Shown here one piece after another: positions 43,013 to 50,768 of a stretch of DNA of 64,000 nt (within the stretch, counting starts at the first letter, position 1; every line of letters starts with the position of its first letter). Source of the stretch: Paludibacteraceae bacterium (GTDB lineage: Bacteria > Bacteroidota > Bacteroidia > Bacteroidales > Paludibacteraceae); NCBI GenBank assembly GCA_017503075.1, contig JAFVTU010000021.1, positions 1 through 64,000 on the forward strand, written 5' to 3'. Under the pieces are notes generated by a model. It made no database searches. It saw only the letters and a program-made list of their open reading frames with translations, and had not been told where the DNA came from. Both the position numbers and the translations under genes were made by a program.

Positions 43013-44476
43013 ATGGGAAATAAGTTATCATTGATTCAGCAGCAGCGCCAGCAGTTACGATTGTCGCCTGCACAGATACAAGTGATGCGCATGTTGGAGT
43101 TGCCAGCATGTGAGTTGCAAGCGCGTATCAATGAGGAATTGCAAGTCAATCCTGCACTAGAAGAAGGTAAGGAAGTCAATTCGGAACAGGATTACACTGA
43201 AATGGAGATGCAAGATGGGGATTATGAGAATCCGTTGAAGAATGAAGATTTTGATTACGACGACTATGTGCAAGATGACGATGTGCGTGAAGTGCAAGGA
43301 GGTCATAGTCGTCCGCACGAAGATATCCCATTCTCAATGGGAATGAGTTTTGCAGAGTATTTAAAGGGGCAGATTTATTTGACCAAAATGAATAAGGAAG
43401 ATCGTCATATTGCCAAGTTTGTTGTGGGTAATATTGACGATGATGGTTATTTGCGCAGAACGGTAGAGGAATTGGTTGATGACTTAAGTTTCCGCGAAGG
43501 ATTGCTAGTCAGCGAAGAAAAGATGCGTGAGATAGTGGATGCGGTGAAGGAATTTGATCCTATAGGAGTAGGTGCATATGATTTGCAAGAATGCTTGTTG
43601 ATACAATTGAATAGAAAAGAAGACAGGACGAGCAGTGTGGAATTGGCAGAGAAGATATTGACTCACTATTTTGATGCCTTTCATCGTCATCAGTTTGATA
43701 AGATTAGCCAGCGTTTGCAAGTGAGTGAAGACGAGTTGAAGGATGCTGTGAATGAGATAGTCCGTTTAAATCCTCGCCCAGGTAATGCATGGGCAGGTAC
43801 GGTGGTGGATAGAACGCAATCTATAGTTATTCCAGATTTTGTAGTGGAGCAAGTGGATGATGATTTGGTGATAAGTCTGAACAATGGCAACATATCAGAA
43901 TTGCACGTGTCGGCTGATTACCAGCGTATGTTGGAGGAGTATTCGGGCGTTGTGAGTCAGAATAGTGCTCAGATTCGCGAGGCAGCGAAGTTTGTTAAGA
44001 CGAATGTAGAGAATGCAAAATACTTTATCAATGCTATTCGTCAGCGTAATGAGACAATGATGCGAAGTATAGAGGTATTGGTAGGTTTGCAGCGCGATTT
44101 TTTCTTGCATGGCGATAGTATGTATTTGCGTCCTCTAACCTTGAAGGACGTGGCTGATCGTACGGGGTATGATGTATCAACAATTTCTCGTACTTTTGCC
44201 AACAAGTACGTTCAAACCGAGTGGGGCATCTTTCCGTTGAAGTTCTTTTTCTCGGATAAGATTTCCAATAGCGAGGGGGCAGAGATATCTACTCGCGAAA
44301 TCAAGCAGAAATTGCGTGAAGTAATTGAGCAAGAAGATAAGAAGAATCCTGTGACGGATGATCAATTGGTGGAAATAATGCATGCCACAGGTTATCCAAT
44401 AGCTCGCAGGACCGTGGCAAAGTACAGGGAGCAGATGGGCATTGCAGTAGCAAGATTGCGCAAGCAGATGTTTTAA
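43013..44476 (+). CDS. rpoN: RNA polymerase sigma-54 factor
   Basis: 487 residues. The Gln/Leu-rich activator-interacting region (LSLIQQQRQQLRLSPAQIQVMRMLELP), an acidic stretch (about 55-100), the core-binding region, the HTH and the RpoN box ARRTVAKYREQMGI are all present. It directs RNA polymerase to -24/-12 promoters and needs an enhancer-binding ATPase, which is not in this window. A GTG at 43004 is in frame but the ATG at 43013 fits the family. Confidence 0.96.
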   Translation: MGNKLSLIQQQRQQLRLSPAQIQVMRMLELPACELQARINEELQVNPALEEGKEVNSEQDYTEMEMQDGDYENPLKNEDFDYDDYVQDDDVREVQGGHSRPHEDIPFSMGMSFAEYLKGQIYLTKMNKEDRHIAKFVVGNIDDDGYLRRTVEELVDDLSFREGLLVSEEKMREIVDAVKEFDPIGVGAYDLQECLLIQLNRKEDRTSSVELAEKILTHYFDAFHRHQFDKISQRLQVSEDELKDAVNEIVRLNPRPGNAWAGTVVDRTQSIVIPDFVVEQVDDDLVISLNNGNISELHVSADYQRMLEEYSGVVSQNSAQIREAAKFVKTNVENAKYFINAIRQRNETMMRSIEVLVGLQRDFFLHGDSMYLRPLTLKDVADRTGYDVSTISRTFANKYVQTEWGIFPLKFFFSDKISNSEGAEISTREIKQKLREVIEQEDKKNPVTDDQLVEIMHATGYPIARRTVAKYREQMGIAVARLRKQMF

Positions 44477-44479
44477 TCG

Positions 44480-45112
44480 ATGAAGAAGTGGCTGCGGATA
44501 ATGTCGGAGGTGTATAGTGTGGTGCTTTACCCTATGCTGATGCCCTTGTACGGGATTCTGCTATTTTGCGCTGGTATCGTGCAGATTACCCCTGAATTAC
44601 CAAAAGTATATTTGTGGTTATGCATCGGCGGTACAGGCGTATTAACGGTATTAATCCCCATATTATTGCTTATATATTTGAAGTATAAGGGGAATATTGA
44701 TTCATTGCACATTGATGATGCCAAGCAGCGAACGACACCCTACATATACACACTCGTGTGCTATGGATTTTGGGCATATTTCTTACGTGGCACTATGGGT
44801 CTGCCAGTAATAATGCTTTGTGTAGCATTGGGGGCAATAGTGGCGTTGGCGACAGTGACGGTGGTGAATCGCTGGTGGAAGATCTCCGCTCATCTGACAG
44901 GTATAGGTGGGCTGTTGGGAGGGGTATGTAGTTTTGCATTGTATTATTCGGTACTGCCTACCTACCTCGTGATGGGGCTGCTATTGGCAGCATTGCTATT
45001 GATGTACGCACGAATATATTTGGGTGCACATACACCGATGCAAGTGGTATGTGGATTATTACTAGGGCTAGTTTGTACTTTTTTACCAACAATGATAATA
45101 AGTTATGCGTAG
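44480..45112 (+). CDS. PAP2-superfamily-like membrane phosphatase, active site altered
   Basis: 210 residues with about six membrane helices. The PAP2 motifs can be traced: KQRTTP (for K-x6-RP), ISAHLTG (for PSGH) and ARIYLGAHTPMQV (for SR-x5-H-x3-D). In the last, the final Asp of the catalytic triad is Gln. It may act on an undecaprenyl-phosphate-like or lipid-A substrate or have lost activity. The start is 3 bp after rpoN and it overlaps the DUF4105 gene by 8 bp. Confidence 0.8.
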   Translation: MKKWLRIMSEVYSVVLYPMLMPLYGILLFCAGIVQITPELPKVYLWLCIGGTGVLTVLIPILLLIYLKYKGNIDSLHIDDAKQRTTPYIYTLVCYGFWAYFLRGTMGLPVIMLCVALGAIVALATVTVVNRWWKISAHLTGIGGLLGGVCSFALYYSVLPTYLVMGLLLAALLLMYARIYLGAHTPMQVVCGLLLGLVCTFLPTMIISYA

Positions 45113-46091
45113 GATAGCGTTACTGATATTGCTCGTATGGAGTTGCATGATGTATGCAACGCCCCAACTCAGCGAGGGTGCGCGTGTGAGTTTGTTGACC
45201 TGTACCCCAGGCACAGAAGTATGGTCAAAGTACGGTCATACGGCGATTCGAGTAGAGGACGAGACAAACGGGATGGATATTGTCTTTAATTATGGAATTT
45301 TCAATATGATGTCGGATCACTTCTATTGGAAGTTCGTTCGCGGAGAGACATATTATCAATTAGGCATAGATTCATATACAGCATTCAAGAGGTTCTATGG
45401 TAGCATCGGTCGGCAAACCTATTATCAAGAATTGAATCTGACGCTGGAGCAAAAGCAGAAGATCTTGGATGCGTTGGTGGTGAATTATCGTCCTGAGAAT
45501 AGGTATTATCTGTATAACTTCGTGTTTGATAACTGTGCTACTCGTCCCTATCACTTGCTAAAAGCAGCATTGGGCGATAGTATTATGTCCAACTACAAGG
45601 GGTATGCTGGAGTATGTTTTCGTGAAGCGATTTCGCATTATACAGGCAAGGGGGCGTGGGTAGACTTTGGTATCAACATGGTCTTCGGTAGCAAAGCCGA
45701 TAAGGAGATGACGAATGAAGAGCGATTATTCTTGCCAGAGGAATTGATGAATTATATATCTGCGGCTCATTTGGCAGATGGTCAACCGCTGGTTAAGGAG
45801 GAAAAGATTGGTAAGTTTGATATAGCGCCAGTGCCTTGGTATGCAAATTGCTGGTTGGGTATTGGCTTGCTTGGTGTGTTGATGATAGCGTTATCGTGGT
45901 ATGATAGGAAGCGTGGTAAATGGAGTTGGGGAGTGGATTTGGCGTTGGTTTGCGTGTATATAGTATTGATGTGTTTGGTGGTCTTCTTGACTTTCTTCTC
46001 ATGTCATCCATTGGTGGGCTTTAATTGGCGATTGCTGTTATTGCCACTGATACATATATGTGCTAGGGCAGTGTATTTTGTAAAGAAATAA
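45105..46091 (+). CDS. DUF4105 (Lnb-like N-terminal) exported membrane protein
   Basis: 328 residues. A signal peptide precedes the DUF4105 motif LLTCTPGTEVWSKYGHTAIRVED...FNYGIFNM...FVRGETYYQLG, and FDNCATRPYHLL carries a conserved NC pair. Three membrane helices follow at the C-terminus. Lnb-type domains have a NlpC/P60-like Cys/His arrangement, so a hydrolase is possible. It overlaps the PAP2-like gene, which suggests a shared envelope task. Confidence 0.85.
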   Translation: MRRIALLILLVWSCMMYATPQLSEGARVSLLTCTPGTEVWSKYGHTAIRVEDETNGMDIVFNYGIFNMMSDHFYWKFVRGETYYQLGIDSYTAFKRFYGSIGRQTYYQELNLTLEQKQKILDALVVNYRPENRYYLYNFVFDNCATRPYHLLKAALGDSIMSNYKGYAGVCFREAISHYTGKGAWVDFGINMVFGSKADKEMTNEERLFLPEELMNYISAAHLADGQPLVKEEKIGKFDIAPVPWYANCWLGIGLLGVLMIALSWYDRKRGKWSWGVDLALVCVYIVLMCLVVFLTFFSCHPLVGFNWRLLLLPLIHICARAVYFVKK

Positions 46092-46107
46092 ATTATAACT
46101 ATAAGAT

Positions 46108-46521
46108 ATGATATTTTACGAATTGAAGATTAGTTATACTCGTCAGACGGGCGAGGATAACCCTAAAGCGGTAAAAGAGACCTACTTAGTAGAGGGATTG
46201 ACCGCAGCCGATGTAGAAGAGCGTTTGTTGGGCGAGATACAGAAATACATCTCTGGCGAATGGGAAACAAAAAGCTGCAAGCAAGTGCAGTTTTATGACC
46301 TCATCCCTAATCCAGAGGGCGACCAATGGTATAAGGCACGCGTAGAGATGATTACCATTGAAGATAACGGCAAAGAGAAACGCAAAGCCGTAACTATCTA
46401 TGTACAAGCTGGTAATATCACTGAGGCAAATAAATCGTTGCATCAATCGGTAAGTAATCTCGACTGCGAAGTAATCAGTATCACTCGTTCACCTATTCTG
46501 GAAGTGTTCCGCGCAGTGTAA
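46108..46521 (+). CDS. DUF4494 family protein
   Basis: 137 residues, soluble. FYELKISYTRQTGEDNPKAVKETYLVEGLTAADVEERL and the C-terminal DCEVISITRSPILEVF match this Bacteroidota-specific family. Function unknown. It lies between the DUF4105 gene and yggS, 16 bp after the former. Confidence 0.85.
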   Translation: MIFYELKISYTRQTGEDNPKAVKETYLVEGLTAADVEERLLGEIQKYISGEWETKSCKQVQFYDLIPNPEGDQWYKARVEMITIEDNGKEKRKAVTIYVQAGNITEANKSLHQSVSNLDCEVISITRSPILEVFRAV

Positions 46522-46545
46522 CCCGATTGATTGCCTAGTAGCCCT

Positions 46546-47283
46546 ATGCCTATTGCCTCACATATTGCCTCACATATTGCCTCAATTCGCGCAAATATTC
46601 CTGCGGGAGTGACGCTTGTTTGTGTGAGCAAGTTTCACTCTGAGAAAGCGATCATGGAGGCATATCAATGTGGCGAAAGGGATTTTGGTGAAAGTCGCGT
46701 ACAGGAGTTGATGACGAAATACGAAGCCCTGCCAAAAGATATCCGTTGGCATTTTATTGGTCATCTGCAAACGAATAAGGTCAAGCAGATTGTGCCTTTT
46801 GTGCACATGATTCACTCGGTGGATAGTGTGCGATTAATGGACGTTATCAACCGCGAGGCAGAGAAGATTGGGCGTCGAGTGAAAGTGTTGCTAGAGGTGC
46901 ATGTAGCCAAAGAAGAAACCAAATCGGGCTTCACACCAGAAGAGTTCTTGTCACTAAATACTAAACTCTCAACACTAAACCACATAGAAGTATGCGGAGT
47001 GATGGGTATGGCGACGAATACGGATGATAAGGATGAATGGCGGCGCTGCTTCCGCGAGATAAAATCCCTCGGAAAACAACTTCTAAACAACACTACACAA
47101 TCCTACACTACACTACACCATCCTACACTACAGATTTCCATGGGCATGTCCGACGACTACCTCGTGGCCATTGAAGAAGGAAGCACCATGGTGCGCATCG
47201 GTTCGACCATCTTCGGGTCGAGAGGCTCGACACCCGAAAATAATCGGATTCCCGAATCCCAAATCCCGACTCAAAAAAAGTAA
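46546..47283 (+). CDS. YggS/PLPBP family pyridoxal-5'-phosphate-binding protein
   Basis: 245 residues against about 222-234 in typical members. VCVSKFHSEKAI holds the PLP Lys, then RDFGESRVQELMTKYEAL, RWHFIGHLQTNKVK, GVMGMATNTDD and SMGMSDDYLVAIEEGSTMVRIGSTIFG. It buffers PLP in the cell. Repeats have shaped four places: residues 3-14 (12-bp repeat, ASHIASHIAS), 136-145 (7-bp repeat, LNTKLSTLNH), 182-196 (20-bp direct repeat, TTQSYTTLHHP) and a ~20-residue tail after IFG that is coded by a hairpin plus 7-bp units. The preferred ATG is 46546. Confidence 0.92.
   Translation: MPIASHIASHIASIRANIPAGVTLVCVSKFHSEKAIMEAYQCGERDFGESRVQELMTKYEALPKDIRWHFIGHLQTNKVKQIVPFVHMIHSVDSVRLMDVINREAEKIGRRVKVLLEVHVAKEETKSGFTPEEFLSLNTKLSTLNHIEVCGVMGMATNTDDKDEWRRCFREIKSLGKQLLNNTTQSYTTLHHPTLQISMGMSDDYLVAIEEGSTMVRIGSTIFGSRGSTPENNRIPESQIPTQKK
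46552..46587 (+). repeat. 12-bp tandem repeat at the start of yggS
   Basis: ATTGCCTCACAT at 46552 and 46564, then ATTGCCTCAATT at 46576; in frame, it codes IASH IASH IASI. Confidence 0.85.
46952..46979 (+). repeat. Heptad array inside yggS
   Basis: CACTAAA, TACTAAA, CTCTCAA and CACTAAA in exact 7-bp phase. Confidence 0.75.
47091..47130 (+). repeat. 20-bp direct repeat inside yggS
   Basis: CACTACACAATCCTACACTA at 47091 is followed directly by the same 20-mer with one change (C for A at the tenth base), in the loop before SMGM. Confidence 0.85.
47216..47275 (+). repeat. Hairpin plus heptads forming the yggS C-terminal extension
   Basis: TTCGGGT-CGAG-AGG-CTCG-ACACCCGAA is a near-perfect inverted repeat (47213-47239). 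After a short gap come ATTCCCG, AATCCCA, AATCCCG and ACTCAAA in 7-bp phase from 47248. Confidence 0.75.
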
Positions 47284-47287
47284 AACA

Positions 47288-47878
47288 ATGACTATCATCC
47301 TCGACATGGGCGGAGTGCTAATGCTGCACAACATGCCAGAATGTATTGCTCGCTTTACCGATATACTGGGTGAAGAGAAAATGAAAACTATTCTTGGTTT
47401 GGCTAGTAATGGCGAAGGTATTGGAGATAGTTTGATGGAGCAATATGAGCGCGGAGAGATATCCACAGATGCCTTCATTGATGGTATTATGCTACATGCT
47501 CAACGCCCTACTACCCGCGAGGAAGTGATTGCTGCATGGAACGCCATGCACGGCGGTATTCCTGAGGAGCGATTACAATTGATCCAATCATGGAAAGATG
47601 CGGGACATCAATTGTTTCTCTTGAGTAATAATAACGATTTGCATTGGCATCATATCCTCTCATTGTACGATATGTCAATATTTGAGCATTGTTTTGCATC
47701 ACACTTGATGCATATGAGTAAACCCGACCCACGCATATACCAAGAAGTTGATAATCAACTGCGTGCATGGCACTGCGATCATCCATTCCACTTCGTAGAC
47801 GACATAGCCATCAACCGAGAAGAAGGTAAGAAAATTGGATGGCAAACTTACGAAACTATTTACGAATTGAATATATAA
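47288..47878 (+). CDS. HAD superfamily hydrolase
   Basis: 196 residues. Motif I is ILDMGGVLM (nucleophile Asp), motif II LLSNNNDLH, and motifs III/IV KPDPRIYQEV and HFVDDIAINREE, as in YihX-type HAD-IA proteins that act on sugar phosphates. In motif I the second Asp is Gly, as in that subgroup. The frame upstream lies inside yggS; the ATG at 47288 is 4 bp after the yggS stop. Confidence 0.88.
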   Translation: MTIILDMGGVLMLHNMPECIARFTDILGEEKMKTILGLASNGEGIGDSLMEQYERGEISTDAFIDGIMLHAQRPTTREEVIAAWNAMHGGIPEERLQLIQSWKDAGHQLFLLSNNNDLHWHHILSLYDMSIFEHCFASHLMHMSKPDPRIYQEVDNQLRAWHCDHPFHFVDDIAINREEGKKIGWQTYETIYELNI

Positions 47879-47886
47879 TAAAAATG

Positions 47887-47912
47887 AAAGGAGGTGAAAA
47901 ACCTCCTTTTTT
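47887..47912. terminator. Bidirectional terminator after the HAD gene
   Basis: AAAGGAGGT-GAAAA-ACCTCCTTT with T-runs on both strands, between convergent genes ending at 47878 and 47919. Confidence 0.9.
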
Positions 47913-47918
47913 GTTATA

Positions 47919-48245
47919 TTACTGATTACATCTCTGTCGTGTAGATTGAAGTGCCTGCGCTAGGTTTATGACTGTTTGCTGGCAGACCCCCGATTCGTCG
48001 TAGAGTTTGGGAGCAAGGCGCTGCAGGCTAAGGTATATTTTCTCGGCTTCTTGCAAGGCATTGAGCGATTCTTCACTCCCATCAACCGCCTTTCCTAACA
48101 AGAGATTTATCATATCCACCCCACACCAAAACATCGCTAAACTGGTATATTTGCCATGGTGCACACGGTACATCGGTAGGATGGCATTGTAAGCCTCTTC
48201 TACCCGCCCCTCGCGACGAAGTTCGAAGATCTGCTTGACGGTCAT
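47919..48245 (-). CDS. Small TPR-like helical protein, function unknown
   Basis: 108 residues, soluble and helical. The N-terminus MTVKQIFELRREGRVEEAYNAILPMYRVHHGKYT looks like one tetratricopeptide-like helix pair. It is probably a small adaptor; I cannot assign a role. It lies downstream of ffh (same strand), with a 10-bp-period array ending exactly at its ATG. Confidence 0.65.
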   Translation of the reverse strand: MTVKQIFELRREGRVEEAYNAILPMYRVHHGKYTSLAMFWCGVDMINLLLGKAVDGSEESLNALQEAEKIYLSLQRLAPKLYDESGVCQQTVINLAQALQSTRQRCNQ

Positions 48246-48345
48246 GGTTCAAAGTTGTTCAATGTTATTCAATGTTGTTCAACATGGTTCAAAGTTGAAC
48301 GCAAAGCGCTGAACTATTCTGAACAGCGCAAAGCGCTTTTGAACT
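48246..48345 (-). repeat. 10-bp-period array and twin GCGCTTTGCGC hairpins between ffh and the TPR-like gene
   Basis: Five 10-bp units of the AATGTTGTTC type fill 48251-48300 (plus-strand sense). Then GCAAAGCGC (48301) and GCGCAAAGCGC (48326) mini-hairpins are joined by CTGAACTATTCTGAACA linkers that share GAAC with the units. This is the same layout as the heptad/mini-hairpin elements, with a different period. Confidence 0.8.
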
Positions 48346-48347
48346 AT

Positions 48348-49655
48348 TTATCTGCGGCGTAAGCCTTGCATTTGCTGCATTTTCTTCATCATCTTGCTAG
48401 TTTGCTCAAACTGCTTGAGGAAGCGATTGACCTCCACAATGCTTGTTCCTGAACCTTTGGCAATACGATTTTTACGACTACCATTGAGCAACGCTGGATT
48501 AGCACGTTCAGCTGGAGTCATAGATGAGATGATCGCCTCTATCGGTTTGAAAGCATCATCGTTAATTTCCACATCCTTGAGGGCTTTGCCCATACCAGGA
48601 ATCATACCCATCAAATCCTTCATCGAACCCATCTTCTTGATTTGGGCGAGTTGAGAGAGGAAGTCGTTGAAGTCAAATTGGTTTTTCGCAATCTTCTTGC
48701 TGATGCGGCGTGCCTCAGCCTCATCGTATTGCTCTTGTGCACGCTCTACGAGTGACACCACATCACCCATGCCCAAGATTCGGTCTGCCATACGCGATGG
48801 GTGGAAGACATCCAGTGCATCCATCTTCTCGCCTGTACCGATGAACTTGATTGGTTTTTGTACCACCGAACGGATACTCAATGCAGCACCACCGCGGGCA
48901 TCACCATCGAGTTTTGTGAGAATAACTCCATCGAAATCAAGGCGGTCGTTGAACTCTTTGGCAGTGTTCACGGCATCTTGACCGGTCATAGCATCTACGA
49001 CGAAGAGGGTCTCTTGTGGGTTGATGGCTTGCTTGATAGCAGCAATCTCTTGCATCATCTGCTCATCCACAGCCAAACGACCAGCGGTATCGACGATAAC
49101 CACATCATAGCCATATACTTTGGCTTCTTGGACGGCTTTCTGAGCTTTAATAACAGGGTTGGTTTCGCCTTCACCTGTATATACTTTGGCATTGATCTGC
49201 TCGCCTAGTACGCGCAACTGCTCGATAGCCGCAGGACGATAGACGTCGCATGCTACCATCATTACGCGTTTGCTTTTCTTGGTTTGGAGATAGTTCGCCA
49301 ATTTCGCTGAGAAAGTGGTCTTACCCGAACCTTGGAGACCACTCATCAGGATGACAGCGGGGGTACCTTTGAGGTTGATTTCGGCAGTTTCGCCACCCAT
49401 GAGGTCGGCTAGTTCGTCGTGAGTAATCTTGACCATGAGTTGCCCAGGTCGAACGGCGGTCATCACGTTTTGACCGAGTGCTTTGGCTTTAACCTGATCG
49501 GTAAACTGCTTTGCAGTCTTGTAGTTGACATCGGCCTCTAGGAGGGCTTTTCGGATGTCTTTGACTGTTTCTGCGATATTGATTTCGGTGATACGACCTT
49601 CACCTTTGAGAATCTTAAATGATCTTTCTAGTCTTTCAGATAAATTGTCAAACAT
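48348..49655 (-). CDS. ffh: Signal recognition particle protein Ffh
   Basis: 435 residues. The start at 49655 (MFDNLSERLERSFKILKG) follows its promoter. The N domain, GTPase G domain (GLQGSGKTTFSAKLA, DTAGRLAVDEQMM, TKLDGDARGGAAL) and Met-rich M domain ending MMKKMQQMQGLRRR are complete. It binds 4.5S RNA and signal peptides and docks on FtsY. The SRP RNA gene is at 18.6 kb of this window. Confidence 0.97.
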   Translation of the reverse strand: MFDNLSERLERSFKILKGEGRITEINIAETVKDIRKALLEADVNYKTAKQFTDQVKAKALGQNVMTAVRPGQLMVKITHDELADLMGGETAEINLKGTPAVILMSGLQGSGKTTFSAKLANYLQTKKSKRVMMVACDVYRPAAIEQLRVLGEQINAKVYTGEGETNPVIKAQKAVQEAKVYGYDVVIVDTAGRLAVDEQMMQEIAAIKQAINPQETLFVVDAMTGQDAVNTAKEFNDRLDFDGVILTKLDGDARGGAALSIRSVVQKPIKFIGTGEKMDALDVFHPSRMADRILGMGDVVSLVERAQEQYDEAEARRISKKIAKNQFDFNDFLSQLAQIKKMGSMKDLMGMIPGMGKALKDVEINDDAFKPIEAIISSMTPAERANPALLNGSRKNRIAKGSGTSIVEVNRFLKQFEQTSKMMKKMQQMQGLRRR

Positions 49656-49678
49656 AGTACTCCATATTAAAATGCGTA

Positions 49679-49709
49679 CAAAATTACTGCTTTTTTTGGA
49701 CATATGCAA
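49679..49709 (-). promoter_or_regulatory. Bacteroidota promoter for ffh
   Basis: On the minus strand TTG (49707-49709, TTGCATATGT), 20 bp, TAATTTTG (49679-49686). The leader is about 17 nt. Confidence 0.8.
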
Positions 49710-49787
49710 ATTTTCTAGAGAATGTTTGTAATATTCACACATAGAACAAAAAAAATCATATGATAAAATGAAATTTTATCTAAAAAC

Positions 49788-49818
49788 TTGCGTATATGCT
49801 TTTTTTTTTGTAATTTTG
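49788..49818 (+). promoter_or_regulatory. Bacteroidota promoter for tilS
   Basis: TTG (49788-49790, TTGCGTATAT), 20 bp, TAATTTTG (49811-49818) then CAG. Codons upstream of 49825 are not transcribed from it, which places the start at 49858. Confidence 0.8.
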
Positions 49819-49857
49819 CAGGTTGTATTAATTGGGCAAACAGTGCTGCGCAGGGTT

Positions 49858-50760
49858 ATGAAATATATACGCGACAACAAGTTACTGGAAAAAGGTAACA
49901 AGGTGTTGGTATGCGTGAGCGGTGGGGCAGACAGCGTAGCATTACTAGATGTTCTGCAACGAGGAGGATTTGATTGCGTAATAGCACACTGCAATTTTCA
50001 CCTCAGAGGCGAAGAAAGCGATCGAGATGAGGCGTTTGTGAGGAGGTTGGGCGATGAGGAGAGAGGCGGAGGAGTTATCGTGAAGCATTTTGACACAGTG
50101 GAGTATGCCAAAGAGAAAGGGATAAGCATCGAGATGGCGGCACGGGAGTTACGCTACAGGTGGTTTGCCGAAGTGGCTGAAGCAGAAGAATGTAAGGCAA
50201 TAGCCGTGGCACACCATCAGAACGATCAAGCGGAAACCGTACTGCTGAACCTGAAACGCGGTGCAGGCATTAGGGGACTATGCGGGATGCGGGCAAAAGC
50301 GGAGAATGCGTATGGATTAGACGGTGAAGCTGTGAAGCAGTCAAGCGAGAGGATACCGATTATTCGTCCGTTATTGTGTACGACGAGGGATTACATAGAG
50401 CACTACCTGCGCGACATACGGCATATAGAATGGATCGAAGATTCAACAAACAGCGATACGAAGATCAAACGCAATGCCGTGCGAGACCAACTGAAAAGTT
50501 ACAGCAAGGCCGAGATAGAACACATCGCAGCAACGGCAGAAAGGATGCAAGGGTATGTGGATTGGTTAGAAGGACAAGATACAAAAGAAGCAGGCAGAGC
50601 CAAGCTTTACGAAGAGTTGAAAGACTATGGTTTTGCGGAGATAGACAAAATATACGATGCATTGCATAGTAGCGTTGGCGGAAAAGTGTTTGAGTCGGCA
50701 ACACATAAGGTAATCATCAGACGAAAGGCGATGAGGTTAGAGGCGAAAGGCGAGAGGTGA
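49858..50760 (+). CDS. tilS: tRNA(Ile)-lysidine synthase, short form
   Basis: 300 residues against roughly 430 in most Bacteroidales. The N-terminal PP-loop domain is complete (CVSGGADSVALLDVL, HCNFHLRGEESDRDE, VAHHQNDQAETVLLNLKRGAGIRGLCGM, WIEDSTNSD). The C-terminal tRNA-binding domain is missing after residue about 290. The gene ends in a 7-bp repeat that codes RLEAKGER and runs into aroE. It may be a natural short form, as in Aquifex, or the tail was replaced by the repeat. It makes lysidine at C34 of tRNA-Ile(CAU), so function should be kept. Residues near 60-67 (DEERGGGV) may also be repeat-derived. Confidence 0.9.
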   Translation: MKYIRDNKLLEKGNKVLVCVSGGADSVALLDVLQRGGFDCVIAHCNFHLRGEESDRDEAFVRRLGDEERGGGVIVKHFDTVEYAKEKGISIEMAARELRYRWFAEVAEAEECKAIAVAHHQNDQAETVLLNLKRGAGIRGLCGMRAKAENAYGLDGEAVKQSSERIPIIRPLLCTTRDYIEHYLRDIRHIEWIEDSTNSDTKIKRNAVRDQLKSYSKAEIEHIAATAERMQGYVDWLEGQDTKEAGRAKLYEELKDYGFAEIDKIYDALHSSVGGKVFESATHKVIIRRKAMRLEAKGER

Positions 50761-50768
50761 GAGGTATG
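50726..50768 (+). repeat. Heptad array at the tilS 3' end running into aroE
   Basis: After an 8-bp AGGCGATG come five exact 7-bp units (AGGTTAG, AGGCGAA, AGGCGAG, AGGTGAG, AGGTATG) from 50734. They hold the tilS stop (50758-50760) and the aroE ATG (50766-50768). Confidence 0.9.

Noticed and set aside
46186-46446. Antisense hydrophobic frame opposite the DUF4494 gene
   Set aside because: No family resemblance, and the plus-strand protein is a clear DUF4494 member.
49768-49857. Longer tilS with an N-terminal membrane-like segment
   Set aside because: These codons contain the -33 and -7 promoter boxes and would be upstream of the transcript start.
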